Origin: Pikeienuella piscinae
GTDB lineage: Bacteria > Pseudomonadota > Alphaproteobacteria > Rhodobacterales > Rhodobacteraceae
Reading direction: 5' to 3'
Assembly: GCF_011044155.1 (NCBI RefSeq)
Contig: NZ_CP049056.1
Span: 4,220,001 to 4,284,000 of the forward strand
DNA length: 64,000 nucleotides
Shown one piece after another: positions 50,414-59,624 of the stretch; position 1 is the stretch's first letter; every line of letters starts with the position of its first letter. The notes under the pieces are model-generated. The model ran no database searches, was not told where the DNA came from, and worked only from the letters and a program-made list of their open reading frames with translations. The position numbers and the translations under genes were made by a program.

Positions 50414-51433
50414 ATGACGATCCACAAGAACTGGCAGGACCTGATCAGGCCGACCGGCCTCGACATCACGCCGGGCGCCGACGCGATGCGTTTCGCCACC
50501 GCGACCGCCGAGCCGCTGGAGCGGGGGTTCGGGCTGACGCTCGGGAATGCGCTGCGGCGGGTGCTGATGTCGTCGCTGCAGGGCGCGGCGATCATCTCGA
50601 TTCAGATCGACGGCGTGCTGCATGAATTTTCCTCGATCCCGGGCGTCCGCGAGGACGTGACCGACATCGTCCTTAACATGAAGGGCGTCGCCATCCGCAT
50701 GGATGTCGAGGGCCCGAAGCGGCTCAGCCTTCGGGGCAAGGGGCCGGGCGCGCTGACCGCCGGCGACATTCAGGAGATCTCGGGCGTCGAGATCCTGAAC
50801 AAGGACCATCACATCTGCCAGCTCGACGAGGGCGCGGATCTCCATATCGAACTGACCGTCACGGGCGGCAAGGGTTTCGTCGCGGCGGACAAGAACCGGC
50901 CCGAGGACGCGCCGATCGGTCTGATTCCGATCGATGCGCTCTACAGCCCGGTGCGCAAGGTTTCCTACAAGGTCGAGCCGACCCGCGAGGGCCATGTGCT
51001 CGACTATGACAAGCTGACGCTGAATGTCGAAACTGACGGTTCGCTGACCCCCGAGGACGCGATCGCCTACGCGGCGCGCATCCTGCAGGATCAGCTGCGC
51101 ACCTTCATCAATTTCGACGAGCCGAAGGACGATGTGTCCTCCGACGAGCCGGAGGATCTGGAGTTCAATCCGCTTCTGCTGAAAAAGGTGGACGAGTTGG
51201 AGCTTTCGGTGCGTTCGGCGAACTGCCTGAAAAACGACAACATCGTCTATATCGGCGACCTGATCCAGAAGACCGAAGCGGAGATGCTGCGCACCCCGAA
51301 TTTCGGGCGCAAGTCGCTGAACGAGATCAAGGAGGTGCTGACCGGCATGGGCCTGCATCTCGGCATGGATATCGTGGACTGGCCGCCGGACAATATCGAG
51401 GATCTGGCGAAGAAGTTCGAAGATCAGTTCTGA
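50414..51433 (+). CDS. rpoA: RNA polymerase alpha subunit
   Basis: A 339-aa subunit. The N-terminal dimerisation domain has [23 protein letters not shown] and the C-terminal domain has [48 protein letters not shown], which binds UP elements and activators. ATG 50414 after GGAGG gives the normal N-terminus. Confidence 0.97.
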   Translation: MTIHKNWQDLIRPTGLDITPGADAMRFATATAEPLERGFGLTLGNALRRVLMSSLQGAAIISIQIDGVLHEFSSIPGVREDVTDIVLNMKGVAIRMDVEGPKRLSLRGKGPGALTAGDIQEISGVEILNKDHHICQLDEGADLHIELTVTGGKGFVAADKNRPEDAPIGLIPIDALYSPVRKVSYKVEPTREGHVLDYDKLTLNVETDGSLTPEDAIAYAARILQDQLRTFINFDEPKDDVSSDEPEDLEFNPLLLKKVDELELSVRSANCLKNDNIVYIGDLIQKTEAEMLRTPNFGRKSLNEIKEVLTGMGLHLGMDIVDWPPDNIEDLAKKFEDQF

Positions 51434-51593
51434 TCGCACAGGCGATGAGCGCCGCCGCGGCCTGAGGTTGGGGCGGCGAAGACGGAGACGACCGGGCAAT
51501 GACGCCCCAAGGAGGCGGTTCCCACGCAGGGCCGCCAGACAAAGTATAAACCGGATGCGGCTCACATCGTGAGGCGCGCACAGGAGACTAGAA

Positions 51594-52019
51594 ATGCGTC
51601 ACGGACACGGATACCGGAAGCTCAACCGGACCCATGAGCACAGAAAAGCCATGTTCGCCAACATGGCGGCCTCGCTGATCGAGCATGAGCAGATCAAGAC
51701 GACGCTGCCGAAGGCGAAGGAGCTGAAACGCATCATCGACAAGCTGATCACGCTCGGCAAGCGCGGCGATCTGCACGCCCGCCGGCAGGCGATGGCCTCG
51801 ATCAAGCAGGACGAGGCGGTGAAGAAGCTCTTCGCGACGCTCGGCGCGCGGTACAAGGATCGGTCCGGCGGGTACAGCCGGGTTCTAAAGGCCGGTTTCC
51901 GCTATGGTGATATGGCGCCGATGGCGATCATCGAGCTTGTCGACCGCGATACGGCCGCCCGTGGCGCCGGAGACAAGGCGCGTGTCGCCGCCGAAGAGGC
52001 TGAACTCGACGAGGCCTGA
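51594..52019 (+). CDS. rplQ: 50S ribosomal protein L17
   Basis: A 141-aa tunnel-exit protein: [45 protein letters not shown] is the family signature, with a charged Ala/Glu C-terminal tail. It closes the ribosomal super-cluster; a hairpin follows. Confidence 0.96.
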   Translation: MRHGHGYRKLNRTHEHRKAMFANMAASLIEHEQIKTTLPKAKELKRIIDKLITLGKRGDLHARRQAMASIKQDEAVKKLFATLGARYKDRSGGYSRVLKAGFRYGDMAPMAIIELVDRDTAARGAGDKARVAAEEAELDEA

Positions 52020-52033
52020 TCGGAGGCGAACTA

Positions 52034-52056
52034 GCGCCGCCGGATTCCGGCGGCGC
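52034..52056 (+). terminator. Hairpin after rplQ
   Basis: Perfect 10-bp stem GCGCCGCCGG / CCGGCGGCGC with an ATT loop, 15 bp after the rplQ stop. No T-tract, so efficiency is uncertain. Confidence 0.5.
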
Positions 52057-52339
52057 GCGCCCGCGGCGGGTCTGTGTGAAGCGGCGTCATTCCGTGAGGT
52101 GATTCGCACTAAGGCGCGTAGCCGAGGTGCGAAATGCGCTTGGCGACAACCTTAAATGGTCTCGCGGACATGGCTTCAATCCAAAGTGGTCAGCGCGCTC
52201 GTCGATGCCTGATTCCGGGCCGGAGTTGTGGCCAATTCTTCGGGATTCGGTTCGATTTTTAGGTGATTTGAGCTATTCTTGGCGCTCCCGATTTGTGGCG
52301 AGTGGTGTATTCGCCGTCGGGAATTGTGGGAGTGTCAAC
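52057..52339. other. Intergenic region between rplQ and the VPLPA-CTERM gene
   Basis: No gene is supported. The longer in-frame start at 52127 for the next gene lacks a signal peptide and is rejected. Confidence 0.5.
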
Positions 52340-53002
52340 ATGTCAAATCCAGGCAAGGTATTCGCCGTGGCGATCGCGGCGATGGGACTTTTCGGCGTCA
52401 CGGCGGCGAGCGCCGCGACGATCGATTTCACAACCGCGGACCCGTTCACGCAACCGGACGTCTTCGGCGTTTCGGTCAGCGTGACCGCCAATGGCGGCTC
52501 GGGGACGGCGACTACTTTCGACGGCGGCGCTCTTGGAAGTGGCGCGCCGTGTCAGAACAGCCCGCTGGCTTGCATCTCCGACGGCATCGGCGTCGGCGAC
52601 GATGAGATCACCGGCAACGGGGTTCAGTCCGTCGATGTCGCGTTCAGCGGGCCGCTCTCGGTCACCGGTTTCCATTTCCTCGACCTGTTCTTCGATCCGA
52701 ACGCTAACGATCAGGAAGCGGCGCAGGTGCTGTTCAATGGCGATGTGGTGGCGAGCTACACCTTCGCGGCGCTAGAGGCGTTCCAGGTGGAAGGCGGCTA
52801 TGGCTTCTTCGCGATTGCGCCGACGGTGGCGACTTCGCTGCGCTTCATCGCCGCTTCCGGCAATGACGGCGTCGGCAACCCGGATTACGCGTTGGCCGGG
52901 ATCGACGTCAGCGCGGTTCCGCTTCCGGCGAGCGGTCTGCTGCTGCTCTTCGCGGTCGGCGGCTTCGGCTTCTTGTCGCGCCGGCGCGGCGCGGCGGCCT
53001 GA
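52340..53002 (+). CDS. VPLPA-CTERM surface protein
   Basis: A 220-aa exported protein. A signal peptide (KVFAVAIAAMGLFGVTAASA) precedes a beta-rich body with a disulphide-compatible pair (GAPCQNSPLACIS). The C-terminus is a sorting signal: VPLPASGLLLLFAVGGFGFLSRRR, i.e. VPLPA motif, one membrane span and an Arg cluster, processed by exosortase-type enzymes. ATG 52340 is chosen for the signal peptide. A terminator follows at 53057. Confidence 0.82.
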   Translation: MSNPGKVFAVAIAAMGLFGVTAASAATIDFTTADPFTQPDVFGVSVSVTANGGSGTATTFDGGALGSGAPCQNSPLACISDGIGVGDDEITGNGVQSVDVAFSGPLSVTGFHFLDLFFDPNANDQEAAQVLFNGDVVASYTFAALEAFQVEGGYGFFAIAPTVATSLRFIAASGNDGVGNPDYALAGIDVSAVPLPASGLLLLFAVGGFGFLSRRRGAAA

Positions 53003-53056
53003 GCCCGCGATCGACGCGCCCCTGACGCGTTGTGTCGAGGGGGTTCTGAAAGAGGC

Positions 53057-53087
53057 GCCGTCCCTTCGGGGGCGGCCCTTTTCCTTT
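53057..53087 (+). terminator. Intrinsic terminator of the VPLPA-CTERM gene
   Basis: GCCGTCCC / GGGGCGGC stem (one T-G pair) with TTCG loop, followed by CCTTTTCCTTTT. Confidence 0.75.
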
Positions 53088-53138
53088 TCGGGTCGGGCGC
53101 CTATTTTCGCCGGGGTCGCCGTTTAGGAGAGTCGTTTC

Positions 53139-54389
53139 ATGCAGGGCAAGCCATCCGCCGCGGCGGCTAGCATCGTTGAATGGATGGTCGGGGCCGCGCT
53201 GCACTCGAAGCCGTCGGAAGAGACCTTCGCGCAACTTGTCGAGGCGCTGCGCAATCATGGCATTCCGATCGACCGCGCATTCTTCGCGCATCCGACGCTA
53301 CACCCGCTCTATCACGGGGCTGCGTTTGAATGGACGCCGGCGACCGGTCTGACGCGAGAGACCTATGGCGGCGACGTGGACGCGCCGCATGATATTCTGG
53401 CGAGAAGTCCGGTCCGCCATGTCATCGTGAACGAGGTGACGCGGTTCCGCCGGCGGCTGTCCGGCCCTGGCGCGATGCTCGATTTTCCGCTTCTCGAGGA
53501 TTTCGCCGCGGAGGGTTTGACGGATTATCTTTTGCTCGCGGTCCGGTTCGACGGATTCCGAACCACCGCTGACGATGATCTGAAGGGCCGTTCCGGCATG
53601 GTCTGCTCCTTTGCGACGAAACGCCCGGAGGGATTCACGGACGAGGAGATCGAGACGCTCGACTGGCTGAGAAAGCCGCTCGCCATTGTCGTCAAGATCG
53701 CGGACCAGCGTCAGGTCGCGCTGTCGCTGGCCGAGTGTTACATCGGCAAGGAAGCGGGTCCGCTCGTTCTGGGCGGCGCGATCCGGCGCGGCGATTTCGC
53801 GACGACGCGGGCCGTGGTCTGGCTTTCCGACCTGCGGTCCTCGACCGAACTGGCGATGTCTCTTCCGCGCGAGGAGTTCGTCTCCACGATCAACGAATTC
53901 TTCGACTGCACCGCCGGTGCGGTGGAGGAAGAGGAGGGCGAGCCGCTTTCCTTCATCGGCGACGCCGCGCTTGCGATCTTCCCGATCGAGCGGCTGGGCG
54001 AGGCCGGCGCGCGCGCCGCCGCGCTGCGCGCCGCTTCGCGGGCGGCGGAGGCGAGCGAGGAGATGAACAACCGCCGGCGGGCGCGGGGAAAGGCGCCGCT
54101 GGCGTGGGGGCTCGCGCTTCATGCTGGCGAACTCGGCTACGGCAATCTCGGCTCACCGACCCGGCATTCGTGGTCGGTGATCGGCCCGGTGGTGAACGAG
54201 ACCGCCCGACTGGAAGGGATCACCAAGCTGATCGGTGAACCGGTGGTGGCGAGCCGCGCTTTCGTCGAGGGGCTGGAATCCGCCGCGGACTGGCGGGCCA
54301 TGGGCGCATTTCCGCTCGAAGGCGTGCCGCGGGCCTTCGAGGTATTCGCGCCGCCGGCGCGGATCTGCGCGCGCGAGGACGCGGCATGA
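53139..54389 (+). CDS. Class III adenylate/guanylate cyclase-like protein
   Basis: A 416-aa soluble protein: an N-terminal region of about 200 residues with no clear sensor motif, then a class III cyclase domain. Metal-binding Asp231 (VVWLSDLRSST) and Asp275 (FIGDAALAIF) are present, and Asn353/Arg357 (VVNETARLEG) for the transition state. The base-recognition positions differ: the usual Lys in the LKFIGD stretch is Ser271, and the partner Asp before the TVIG motif appears as Ser344. Specificity and activity are therefore unclear. It overlaps the protease gene by 4 bp (ATGA). Confidence 0.82.
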   Translation: MQGKPSAAAASIVEWMVGAALHSKPSEETFAQLVEALRNHGIPIDRAFFAHPTLHPLYHGAAFEWTPATGLTRETYGGDVDAPHDILARSPVRHVIVNEVTRFRRRLSGPGAMLDFPLLEDFAAEGLTDYLLLAVRFDGFRTTADDDLKGRSGMVCSFATKRPEGFTDEEIETLDWLRKPLAIVVKIADQRQVALSLAECYIGKEAGPLVLGGAIRRGDFATTRAVVWLSDLRSSTELAMSLPREEFVSTINEFFDCTAGAVEEEEGEPLSFIGDAALAIFPIERLGEAGARAAALRAASRAAEASEEMNNRRRARGKAPLAWGLALHAGELGYGNLGSPTRHSWSVIGPVVNETARLEGITKLIGEPVVASRAFVEGLESAADWRAMGAFPLEGVPRAFEVFAPPARICAREDAA

Positions 54390-55486
54390 GGCGCGCGGCC
54401 GCGACGATCCTCGTCGCTGCGCTGGCGTTTGGCGCGCCGGCGGCGGGGCAGCAGGTTCCGCAGACCCAGGCGGAGATCACGCTTTCTTTCTCTCCAGTGG
54501 TCAAACGCACGGCGCCGGCAGTGGTGAACGTCTACACCCGCAAGATGGTGCGGCGGGTCAACCCGTTCCAGGGAGATCCGTTCTTCGAGCGCTTCTTCGA
54601 GGAGTTTGGCCCGCGGGGCGGGCGACGAAGCCAGAATTCGCTCGGCTCGGGCGTGATCGTGACGGAAGACGGATATATCGTCACCAACTATCACGTCGTC
54701 GCCGGCGCGGACGAGGTGCGGGTCGTTCTCAACGACAAGCGTGAATTTGACGCGGATATCGTCTTCGCCGACGAACAGGCCGATATCGCGTTCCTGCGAC
54801 TGCCGGGCGCCAGCGGGCTGCCGGTGCTCGAGTTCCGTGATAGCGACACGCTGGAGGTCGGCGATCTGGTGTTGGCGATCGGTAATCCGTTCGGCGTCGG
54901 TCAGACGGTGACATCCGGCATCGTCTCTGCGCTGGCGCGCTCCAGCGGGTCGAGGCGCTCGGGCGGGATCGGCGGTTATTTCATCCAGACCGACGCTGCG
55001 GTGAACCCCGGCAATTCCGGCGGCGCGCTGGTCGATATGGCGGGCCGGCTGGTCGGCGTGAATAGCGCGATCCTCACCCGGTCCGGCGGCTCGAATGGTA
55101 TCGGTTTCGCGATTCCCGCCAATCTCGTGCGCCGGGCGCTGATGAGCGCGCTGGACGGCGAGACCTCGCTTCAGCGGCCCTGGGCGGGGATCATCGGCCA
55201 GAGCGTGACGGCGGATCTCGCGGAGGGGCTGGGCCTCTCGGCGCCGGCCGGGGTGGTGATCGCCGACATGCACCCCGAGAGCCCGTTGAAGGAGGCGGGG
55301 CTGAAAATCGGCGACGTGATCGTCGGATTCGACGGTCATCCGGTCAGCTCGATCGAGGGCCTATCCTTTCGCATGGCCGCGGTCGGGATCGGCGGCGAAG
55401 CCGAGGTCGAATATGTCCGCCGTGGCGTGCGCCGGACGGCGCGCATGCCGCTTCGCCGCGCGCCAAAAACACTGCGCCGGAACTGA
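54386..55486 (+). CDS. DegQ/HtrA-type periplasmic serine protease
   Basis: A 366-aa protein. Signal peptide (RRAAATILVAALAFGAPAAG), then a trypsin-like domain with the catalytic triad His (TNYHVVAG), Asp (QADIAFLRL) and Ser (NPGNSGGALVD), then one PDZ domain (about 270-350). Single-PDZ HtrA forms are close to DegS, but no N-terminal membrane anchor other than the signal is clear. The start overlaps the cyclase stop; rarA begins one base after its stop. Confidence 0.9.
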   Translation: MRRAAATILVAALAFGAPAAGQQVPQTQAEITLSFSPVVKRTAPAVVNVYTRKMVRRVNPFQGDPFFERFFEEFGPRGGRRSQNSLGSGVIVTEDGYIVTNYHVVAGADEVRVVLNDKREFDADIVFADEQADIAFLRLPGASGLPVLEFRDSDTLEVGDLVLAIGNPFGVGQTVTSGIVSALARSSGSRRSGGIGGYFIQTDAAVNPGNSGGALVDMAGRLVGVNSAILTRSGGSNGIGFAIPANLVRRALMSALDGETSLQRPWAGIIGQSVTADLAEGLGLSAPAGVVIADMHPESPLKEAGLKIGDVIVGFDGHPVSSIEGLSFRMAAVGIGGEAEVEYVRRGVRRTARMPLRRAPKTLRRN

Positions 55487-55487
55487 G

Positions 55488-56798
55488 ATGGCCGATCTTT
55501 TCGACCGGGATGAGCCGGCCCGGACGCCGGCCGCCACGGCGCCGCGCCCGCTGGCCGACAGGCTGCGTCCGGCGCGCCTGGTCGAGGTGATCGGGCAGGG
55601 TCATCTCCTCGGCCCGGACGGGTCGCTCAGCGCGATGATCGGGGCGGGCGCGCTCTCCTCGCTGATCTTCTGGGGGCCGCCCGGTGTCGGCAAGACCACG
55701 ATCGCGCGGCTTCTGGCGGCGGAGACCGATCTCGCGTTCGAGCAGATCAGCGCGATCTTTTCCGGTGTCGCGGACTTGCGCAAGGTGTTCGAGGCGGCGG
55801 CGCTGCGGCGGCGGAACGGGCGCGGCACGCTTCTTTTCGTCGACGAGATTCATCGCTTCAACAAGGCGCAACAGGACGGCTTCCTGCCGCATATGGAATC
55901 GGGCGCAGTGACGCTGGTGGGCGCCACCACCGAGAACCCGTCGTTTGAGCTGAACGCCGCGCTCCTGAGCCGCTCGCAGGTGATGGTGCTGAAGCCGCTG
56001 GACAGCGCGGCGCTTTCGACTCTTCTCGACCGCGCTGAGGCGCTGGAGGTGAAGAAGCTGCCGCTTGACGCCGATGCGCGCGCCGCGCTGATCGACATGG
56101 CGGAGGGCGACGGACGCGCCCTCCTGAACATGGCGGAGCAGCTTTTCCGGCTTGGCGGCGATCCGATGGGCGCGGCGGAGATGGCGCTGCGCGTCTCTCG
56201 CCGGGCGCCGGTCTACGACAAGTCCGGGGATGGGCATTTCAACCTGATCTCGGCGCTTCACAAGGCGGTTCGGGGCTCGGACCCCGACGCCGCGCTCTAC
56301 TGGCTCCGGCGGATGCTCAACGCGGGCGAAGACCCGCGCTACCTGGCGCGGCGGATTATCCGCATGGCGGTCGAGGATATCGGCCTCGCCGAGCCGGAGG
56401 CGGTGAAGCAGGCGCTGGCGGCGGCGGAGGTCTACGAGCGGCTCGGCTCGCCCGAGGGGGAGCTGGCGCTGGCGCAGGCGGCCGTCTACCTGGCGCTCGC
56501 GCCGAAATCCAACGCGCTCTACCGGGCCTATGGCGCGGCGGGAGAGGCGGCGCGGAAATCCGGCGCAGCCGCGCCGCCGAAGCATATCCTGAACGCGCCG
56601 ACAAAGCTGATGAAGGAAGAGGGCTACGGCGCCGGGTATGAATACGATCACGACGCAGAGGACGGGTTTTCGGGCCAGAACTATTTTCCCGACGGCATGA
56701 AGCGCGGCGTGTATTATCTGCCGAAGGATCGCGGGTTCGAGCGTGAGCTGGCGAAGCGTCTCGACTGGTTCGCGAAGAAGCGGTCGGAGAAAAGCTGA
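55488..56798 (+). CDS. rarA: Replication-associated recombination protein A
   Basis: A 436-aa AAA+ protein of the RarA/MgsA/WRNIP1 family acting at stalled forks. Walker A GPPGVGKTT, Walker B LLFVDEIHRFN, sensor GATTENPSFELN and the C-terminal helical domain (FSGQNYFPDGM) are visible. The N-terminus MADLFDRDEP is a typical RarA lead. It directly follows the protease gene. Confidence 0.93.
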   Translation: MADLFDRDEPARTPAATAPRPLADRLRPARLVEVIGQGHLLGPDGSLSAMIGAGALSSLIFWGPPGVGKTTIARLLAAETDLAFEQISAIFSGVADLRKVFEAAALRRRNGRGTLLFVDEIHRFNKAQQDGFLPHMESGAVTLVGATTENPSFELNAALLSRSQVMVLKPLDSAALSTLLDRAEALEVKKLPLDADARAALIDMAEGDGRALLNMAEQLFRLGGDPMGAAEMALRVSRRAPVYDKSGDGHFNLISALHKAVRGSDPDAALYWLRRMLNAGEDPRYLARRIIRMAVEDIGLAEPEAVKQALAAAEVYERLGSPEGELALAQAAVYLALAPKSNALYRAYGAAGEAARKSGAAAPPKHILNAPTKLMKEEGYGAGYEYDHDAEDGFSGQNYFPDGMKRGVYYLPKDRGFERELAKRLDWFAKKRSEKS

Positions 56799-56856
56799 GT
56801 CCGCCTTGACAGCGCCGCGCGCCGCGCGTTGAAGCGGATCGAAGGAGGGCGCGCGC

Positions 56857-57231
56857 ATGAACCTGTTGATCATCGGTCTTGGCGGCGCGCTTGGCGCGGT
56901 GCTGCGATATCTGAGCACTATGGCGGCGATCCGGCTGTTCGGCCCCGGCTTTCCCTGGGGCACGGCGTTCGTGAATGTCGCCGGATCGCTGGTCATGGGC
57001 GTCGTGGCGGTTCTTCTGATCGAAGCGAGCGTGCTCCGCCCGCAACTCGCCCTGTTCGCGATGACCGGCGTTCTCGGCGGTTTCACCACGTTTTCGGCAT
57101 TTTCGCTGGACGCCGCGCAACTGATCGAGGCCGGAAGGATGGGCGAGGCGACGGCCTATGTCGTCGGCTCGGCCGGGCTGGCCATCGCCGGGCTTTTCAT
57201 CGGATTGGCGATCGGGCGGATGCTGACATGA
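56857..57231 (+). CDS. crcB: Fluoride channel FluC/CrcB
   Basis: A 124-aa dual-topology fluoride exporter with four membrane spans. GGALGAVLRY, WGTAFVNVAGS and TGVLGGFTTFSAFS carry the family residues. GAAGGAGG precedes the ATG. The upstream gap is too short (58 bp) for a fluoride riboswitch and none was seen. It overlaps the pseudouridine synthase start by 4 bp. Confidence 0.93.
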   Translation: MNLLIIGLGGALGAVLRYLSTMAAIRLFGPGFPWGTAFVNVAGSLVMGVVAVLLIEASVLRPQLALFAMTGVLGGFTTFSAFSLDAAQLIEAGRMGEATAYVVGSAGLAIAGLFIGLAIGRMLT

Positions 57232-58268
57232 GCGGCGTTCAGCATCTGACGGTGACCGAGGACGAGACCGACCAACGGCTCGACCGGTTTCTGCGCAGGC
57301 ATTTCCCGCATCTTCAGCAGGGCCGGATCGAGAAGCTCTGCCGCAAGGGCGAGTTGCGCGTCGATGGCGGCCGGGTGAAGCCGTCGACCCGCGTCGAGGC
57401 GGGGCAGGACGTGCGGGTGCCGCCGTTGCCGGAGCCCGATGAGGCGGGCGCCGCGCCCGCGACCCGAAGGATCACCGACGAACAGGCGGCGATGATCCGC
57501 GACGCGGTGATCTACAAGGACGCGCATCTCATCGCGCTGAACAAGCCGCCCGGCCTCGCGACGCAGGGCGGGACCGGGCAGAGCGTGCATCTGGCGATGC
57601 TGGCGGAGGCGCTCTGTTTCGAGCGCGAGGATGCGCCGCGCCTCGTCCACCGGCTGGACAGGGACACCTCCGGCGTCATCCTCATGGCGCGCACCGGGCG
57701 CGCGGCGGCCGCGCTGGCGAAGGCGTTCCAGAGCCGCGAGACCGAAAAGACCTATTGGGCCGCCGTCGCCGGCGCGCCGCGCCCGCGCCGGGCGACGATC
57801 CGTTACGGGCTGGTGAAGGCCGGCGGGGCCGGGGCGGAGAAGATGCGCTGCATCCATCCCGACGAGGTCAGAAACACTGAAGGCGCGAAGCGCGCGGTGA
57901 CCGACTACGCGGTGCTGGAGACGATGGCGCAGCGCGCCGCCTGGGTCGCGCTCCGCCCCGTCACCGGGCGCACCCACCAGCTGCGCGCGCATATGGCGGA
58001 GATCGGCCATCCGATCGTCGGCGACGGCAAATACGCCGGCAACTCCACCGTAAACGATGGCGACGGCTGGGGGGCGCAACTGGGCGGGGCGGTGAGCCGC
58101 AAGCTGCACCTTCATGCGCGGAGTCTGCTGCTGGAGCACCCGATGGAGCGCACCCGCCTGCTGTCGCTGACCGCGCCGCTCCCCGAGCACATGGCCCGGA
58201 CGTGGGAGATGTTCGGCTGGCGCCCGGCCGATGCGCCGAAGGACCCGTTCGACCCGGACGAGGAATGA
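57228..58268 (+). CDS. RluC/RluD-type 23S rRNA pseudouridine synthase
   Basis: A 346-aa enzyme. An S4 RNA-binding domain at the N-terminus (DQRLDRFLRRHFPHLQQGRIEKLCRKGELRVDGG) is followed by the catalytic domain with the essential Asp in VHRLDRDTSGVILMA and the KTYWAAVAG and GRTHQLRAHMAEIGHPIVGD motifs. The ATG overlaps the crcB stop. An N-terminal frame extending back to 56829 is out of the crcB frame and rejected. RluC is the most likely type. Confidence 0.92.
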   Translation: MSGVQHLTVTEDETDQRLDRFLRRHFPHLQQGRIEKLCRKGELRVDGGRVKPSTRVEAGQDVRVPPLPEPDEAGAAPATRRITDEQAAMIRDAVIYKDAHLIALNKPPGLATQGGTGQSVHLAMLAEALCFEREDAPRLVHRLDRDTSGVILMARTGRAAAALAKAFQSRETEKTYWAAVAGAPRPRRATIRYGLVKAGGAGAEKMRCIHPDEVRNTEGAKRAVTDYAVLETMAQRAAWVALRPVTGRTHQLRAHMAEIGHPIVGDGKYAGNSTVNDGDGWGAQLGGAVSRKLHLHARSLLLEHPMERTRLLSLTAPLPEHMARTWEMFGWRPADAPKDPFDPDEE

Positions 58269-58969
58269 CGAATTTCGTCCTCCTGCACGGCGCGTGGCAT
58301 GGCGGCTGGTGCTGGGCGCGGGTCGTGGAGATCCTCCGGGCGCGCGGCCATCGGGTTACAACGCCGACGCAGACCGGGCTTGGCGAGCGCGCGCATCTTC
58401 TCTCCGACTGGATCACCATGACGACCTTTTGCGAGGATCTGCGGCTGCACCTGGAGTTCGAGAACCTGACGGATGTGGTTCTGGTCGGCCACTCCTTTGG
58501 CGGCTCGCCGATCTCCTACGCGGCGGAGCGGGCCGGCGACCGGATAAGCCGGCTCGTCTATCTCGACGCGCTGATCGTGCTTCCGGGGGAGAGCCCGTTC
58601 TCGTCGATCCCGTCCGATGTCGTCGCGCTGCGCCGGCAGCAGGCGGAGGATACGAGCGGCGGGCTGACCCTGCCGGCCCCGCCCGCCGCGGCGATGGGGA
58701 TTTCGCGGAAAGCGGACGCCGCATGGATCGAGCGGCTGATGACGGCGCACCCGATCCGCACCTACGAGACGAAGCTGGAGATCGTCCGCCCGCCCGGCGC
58801 CGGCAAACCGGCGCGCTACATCACCTGCGTCGACCCGGTCTACGTGCCGCTTGCGGCGTCGCGGGAGCGCGCGCGGGCGCTCGGCTGGCGGATGGAGGAA
58901 CTCGCCGCCGGCCATGACGCGATGGTGTCGGCGCCCGAAGCGCTGGCGGACATGCTGGAGGCGGGCTGA
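58265..58969 (+). CDS. Alpha/beta hydrolase
   Basis: A 234-aa hydrolase of the esterase/hydroxynitrile lyase-like branch. Oxyanion region FVLLHGAWHGGWCW, nucleophile elbow VGHSFGG, and His in the C-terminal AAGHDAMVSAPEAL are visible. The substrate is unknown. The start shares its ATG with the stop of the pseudouridine synthase gene (ATGA). Confidence 0.88.
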   Translation: MTNFVLLHGAWHGGWCWARVVEILRARGHRVTTPTQTGLGERAHLLSDWITMTTFCEDLRLHLEFENLTDVVLVGHSFGGSPISYAAERAGDRISRLVYLDALIVLPGESPFSSIPSDVVALRRQQAEDTSGGLTLPAPPAAAMGISRKADAAWIERLMTAHPIRTYETKLEIVRPPGAGKPARYITCVDPVYVPLAASRERARALGWRMEELAAGHDAMVSAPEALADMLEAG

Positions 58970-59081
58970 GCCCGGCCGCGTCCGGCGCTGCTTCGCGCCG
59001 GTGGTCGATTTCCCGCTTGCGTCCGGCGGGCCGGACCCGTTCAGATGGCGCCGGAACGGACCCGGGAGAAGGAGACCAGCG

Positions 59082-59489
59082 ATGAAGATCATGGAGGCCG
59101 GAAGCCGGCCGACAAAGAAGGCGAGCGCGGACTGGTTCACCGGGACCGTCTGGCAGGACCCGGTGCACGAGGCCCCGGAGCCGGCCCGGCTGCGTGCGCT
59201 CCGTGTCGCGTTCGAGCCCGGCGCGCGCACGGCCTGGCACTCGCATCCGTTGGGGCAGACGCTGCACGTGCTTTCAGGGCTCGGCCTTGTCTGCACCCGC
59301 GGCGACGCGCCCCGCCGCATCCGTCCCGGCGACACGGTCTGGATTCCGCCGGGGGAAGAGCATTGGCACGGCGCCGCCCCGGGAACGGCGATGGTTCACC
59401 TGGCGATGCAGGAAGCGATGGACGGGGTGAGCGCCGACTGGCTGGAGCATGTCAGCGACGAGGACTACCAGCGTCCTCCGGCGGGGTGA
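59082..59489 (+). CDS. Cupin-domain protein
   Basis: A 135-aa single-domain cupin. Motif 1 GARTAWHSHPLGQTLHVLSG and motif 2 PGDTVWIPPGEEHWHGAAP provide metal-binding His residues. Similar to the cupins annotated as (R)-mandelonitrile lyase-like or carboxymuconolactone decarboxylase-associated proteins; the real activity is unknown. AAGGAG precedes the ATG. Confidence 0.85.
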   Translation: MKIMEAGSRPTKKASADWFTGTVWQDPVHEAPEPARLRALRVAFEPGARTAWHSHPLGQTLHVLSGLGLVCTRGDAPRRIRPGDTVWIPPGEEHWHGAAPGTAMVHLAMQEAMDGVSADWLEHVSDEDYQRPPAG

Positions 59490-59624
59490 GGCGACGCAAG
59501 AGAGTAAGACGTAACAAAATCAACTATAGGGTGTATTATTCAAATGCGTGTAGAATGACACTAGATTCAATCGAAAGTTTTCGGTAGCCGATAGCCTCTG
59601 TTTGTGTCAAATTGGGGTGTCATC

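Noticed and set aside
48586-50595. 669-aa minus-strand open frame
   Set aside because: Antisense to adk, rpsM, rpsK and the rpoA start; no motif.
56799-56856. Fluoride riboswitch ahead of crcB
   Set aside because: The gap is only 58 bp and shows no riboswitch-like structure.
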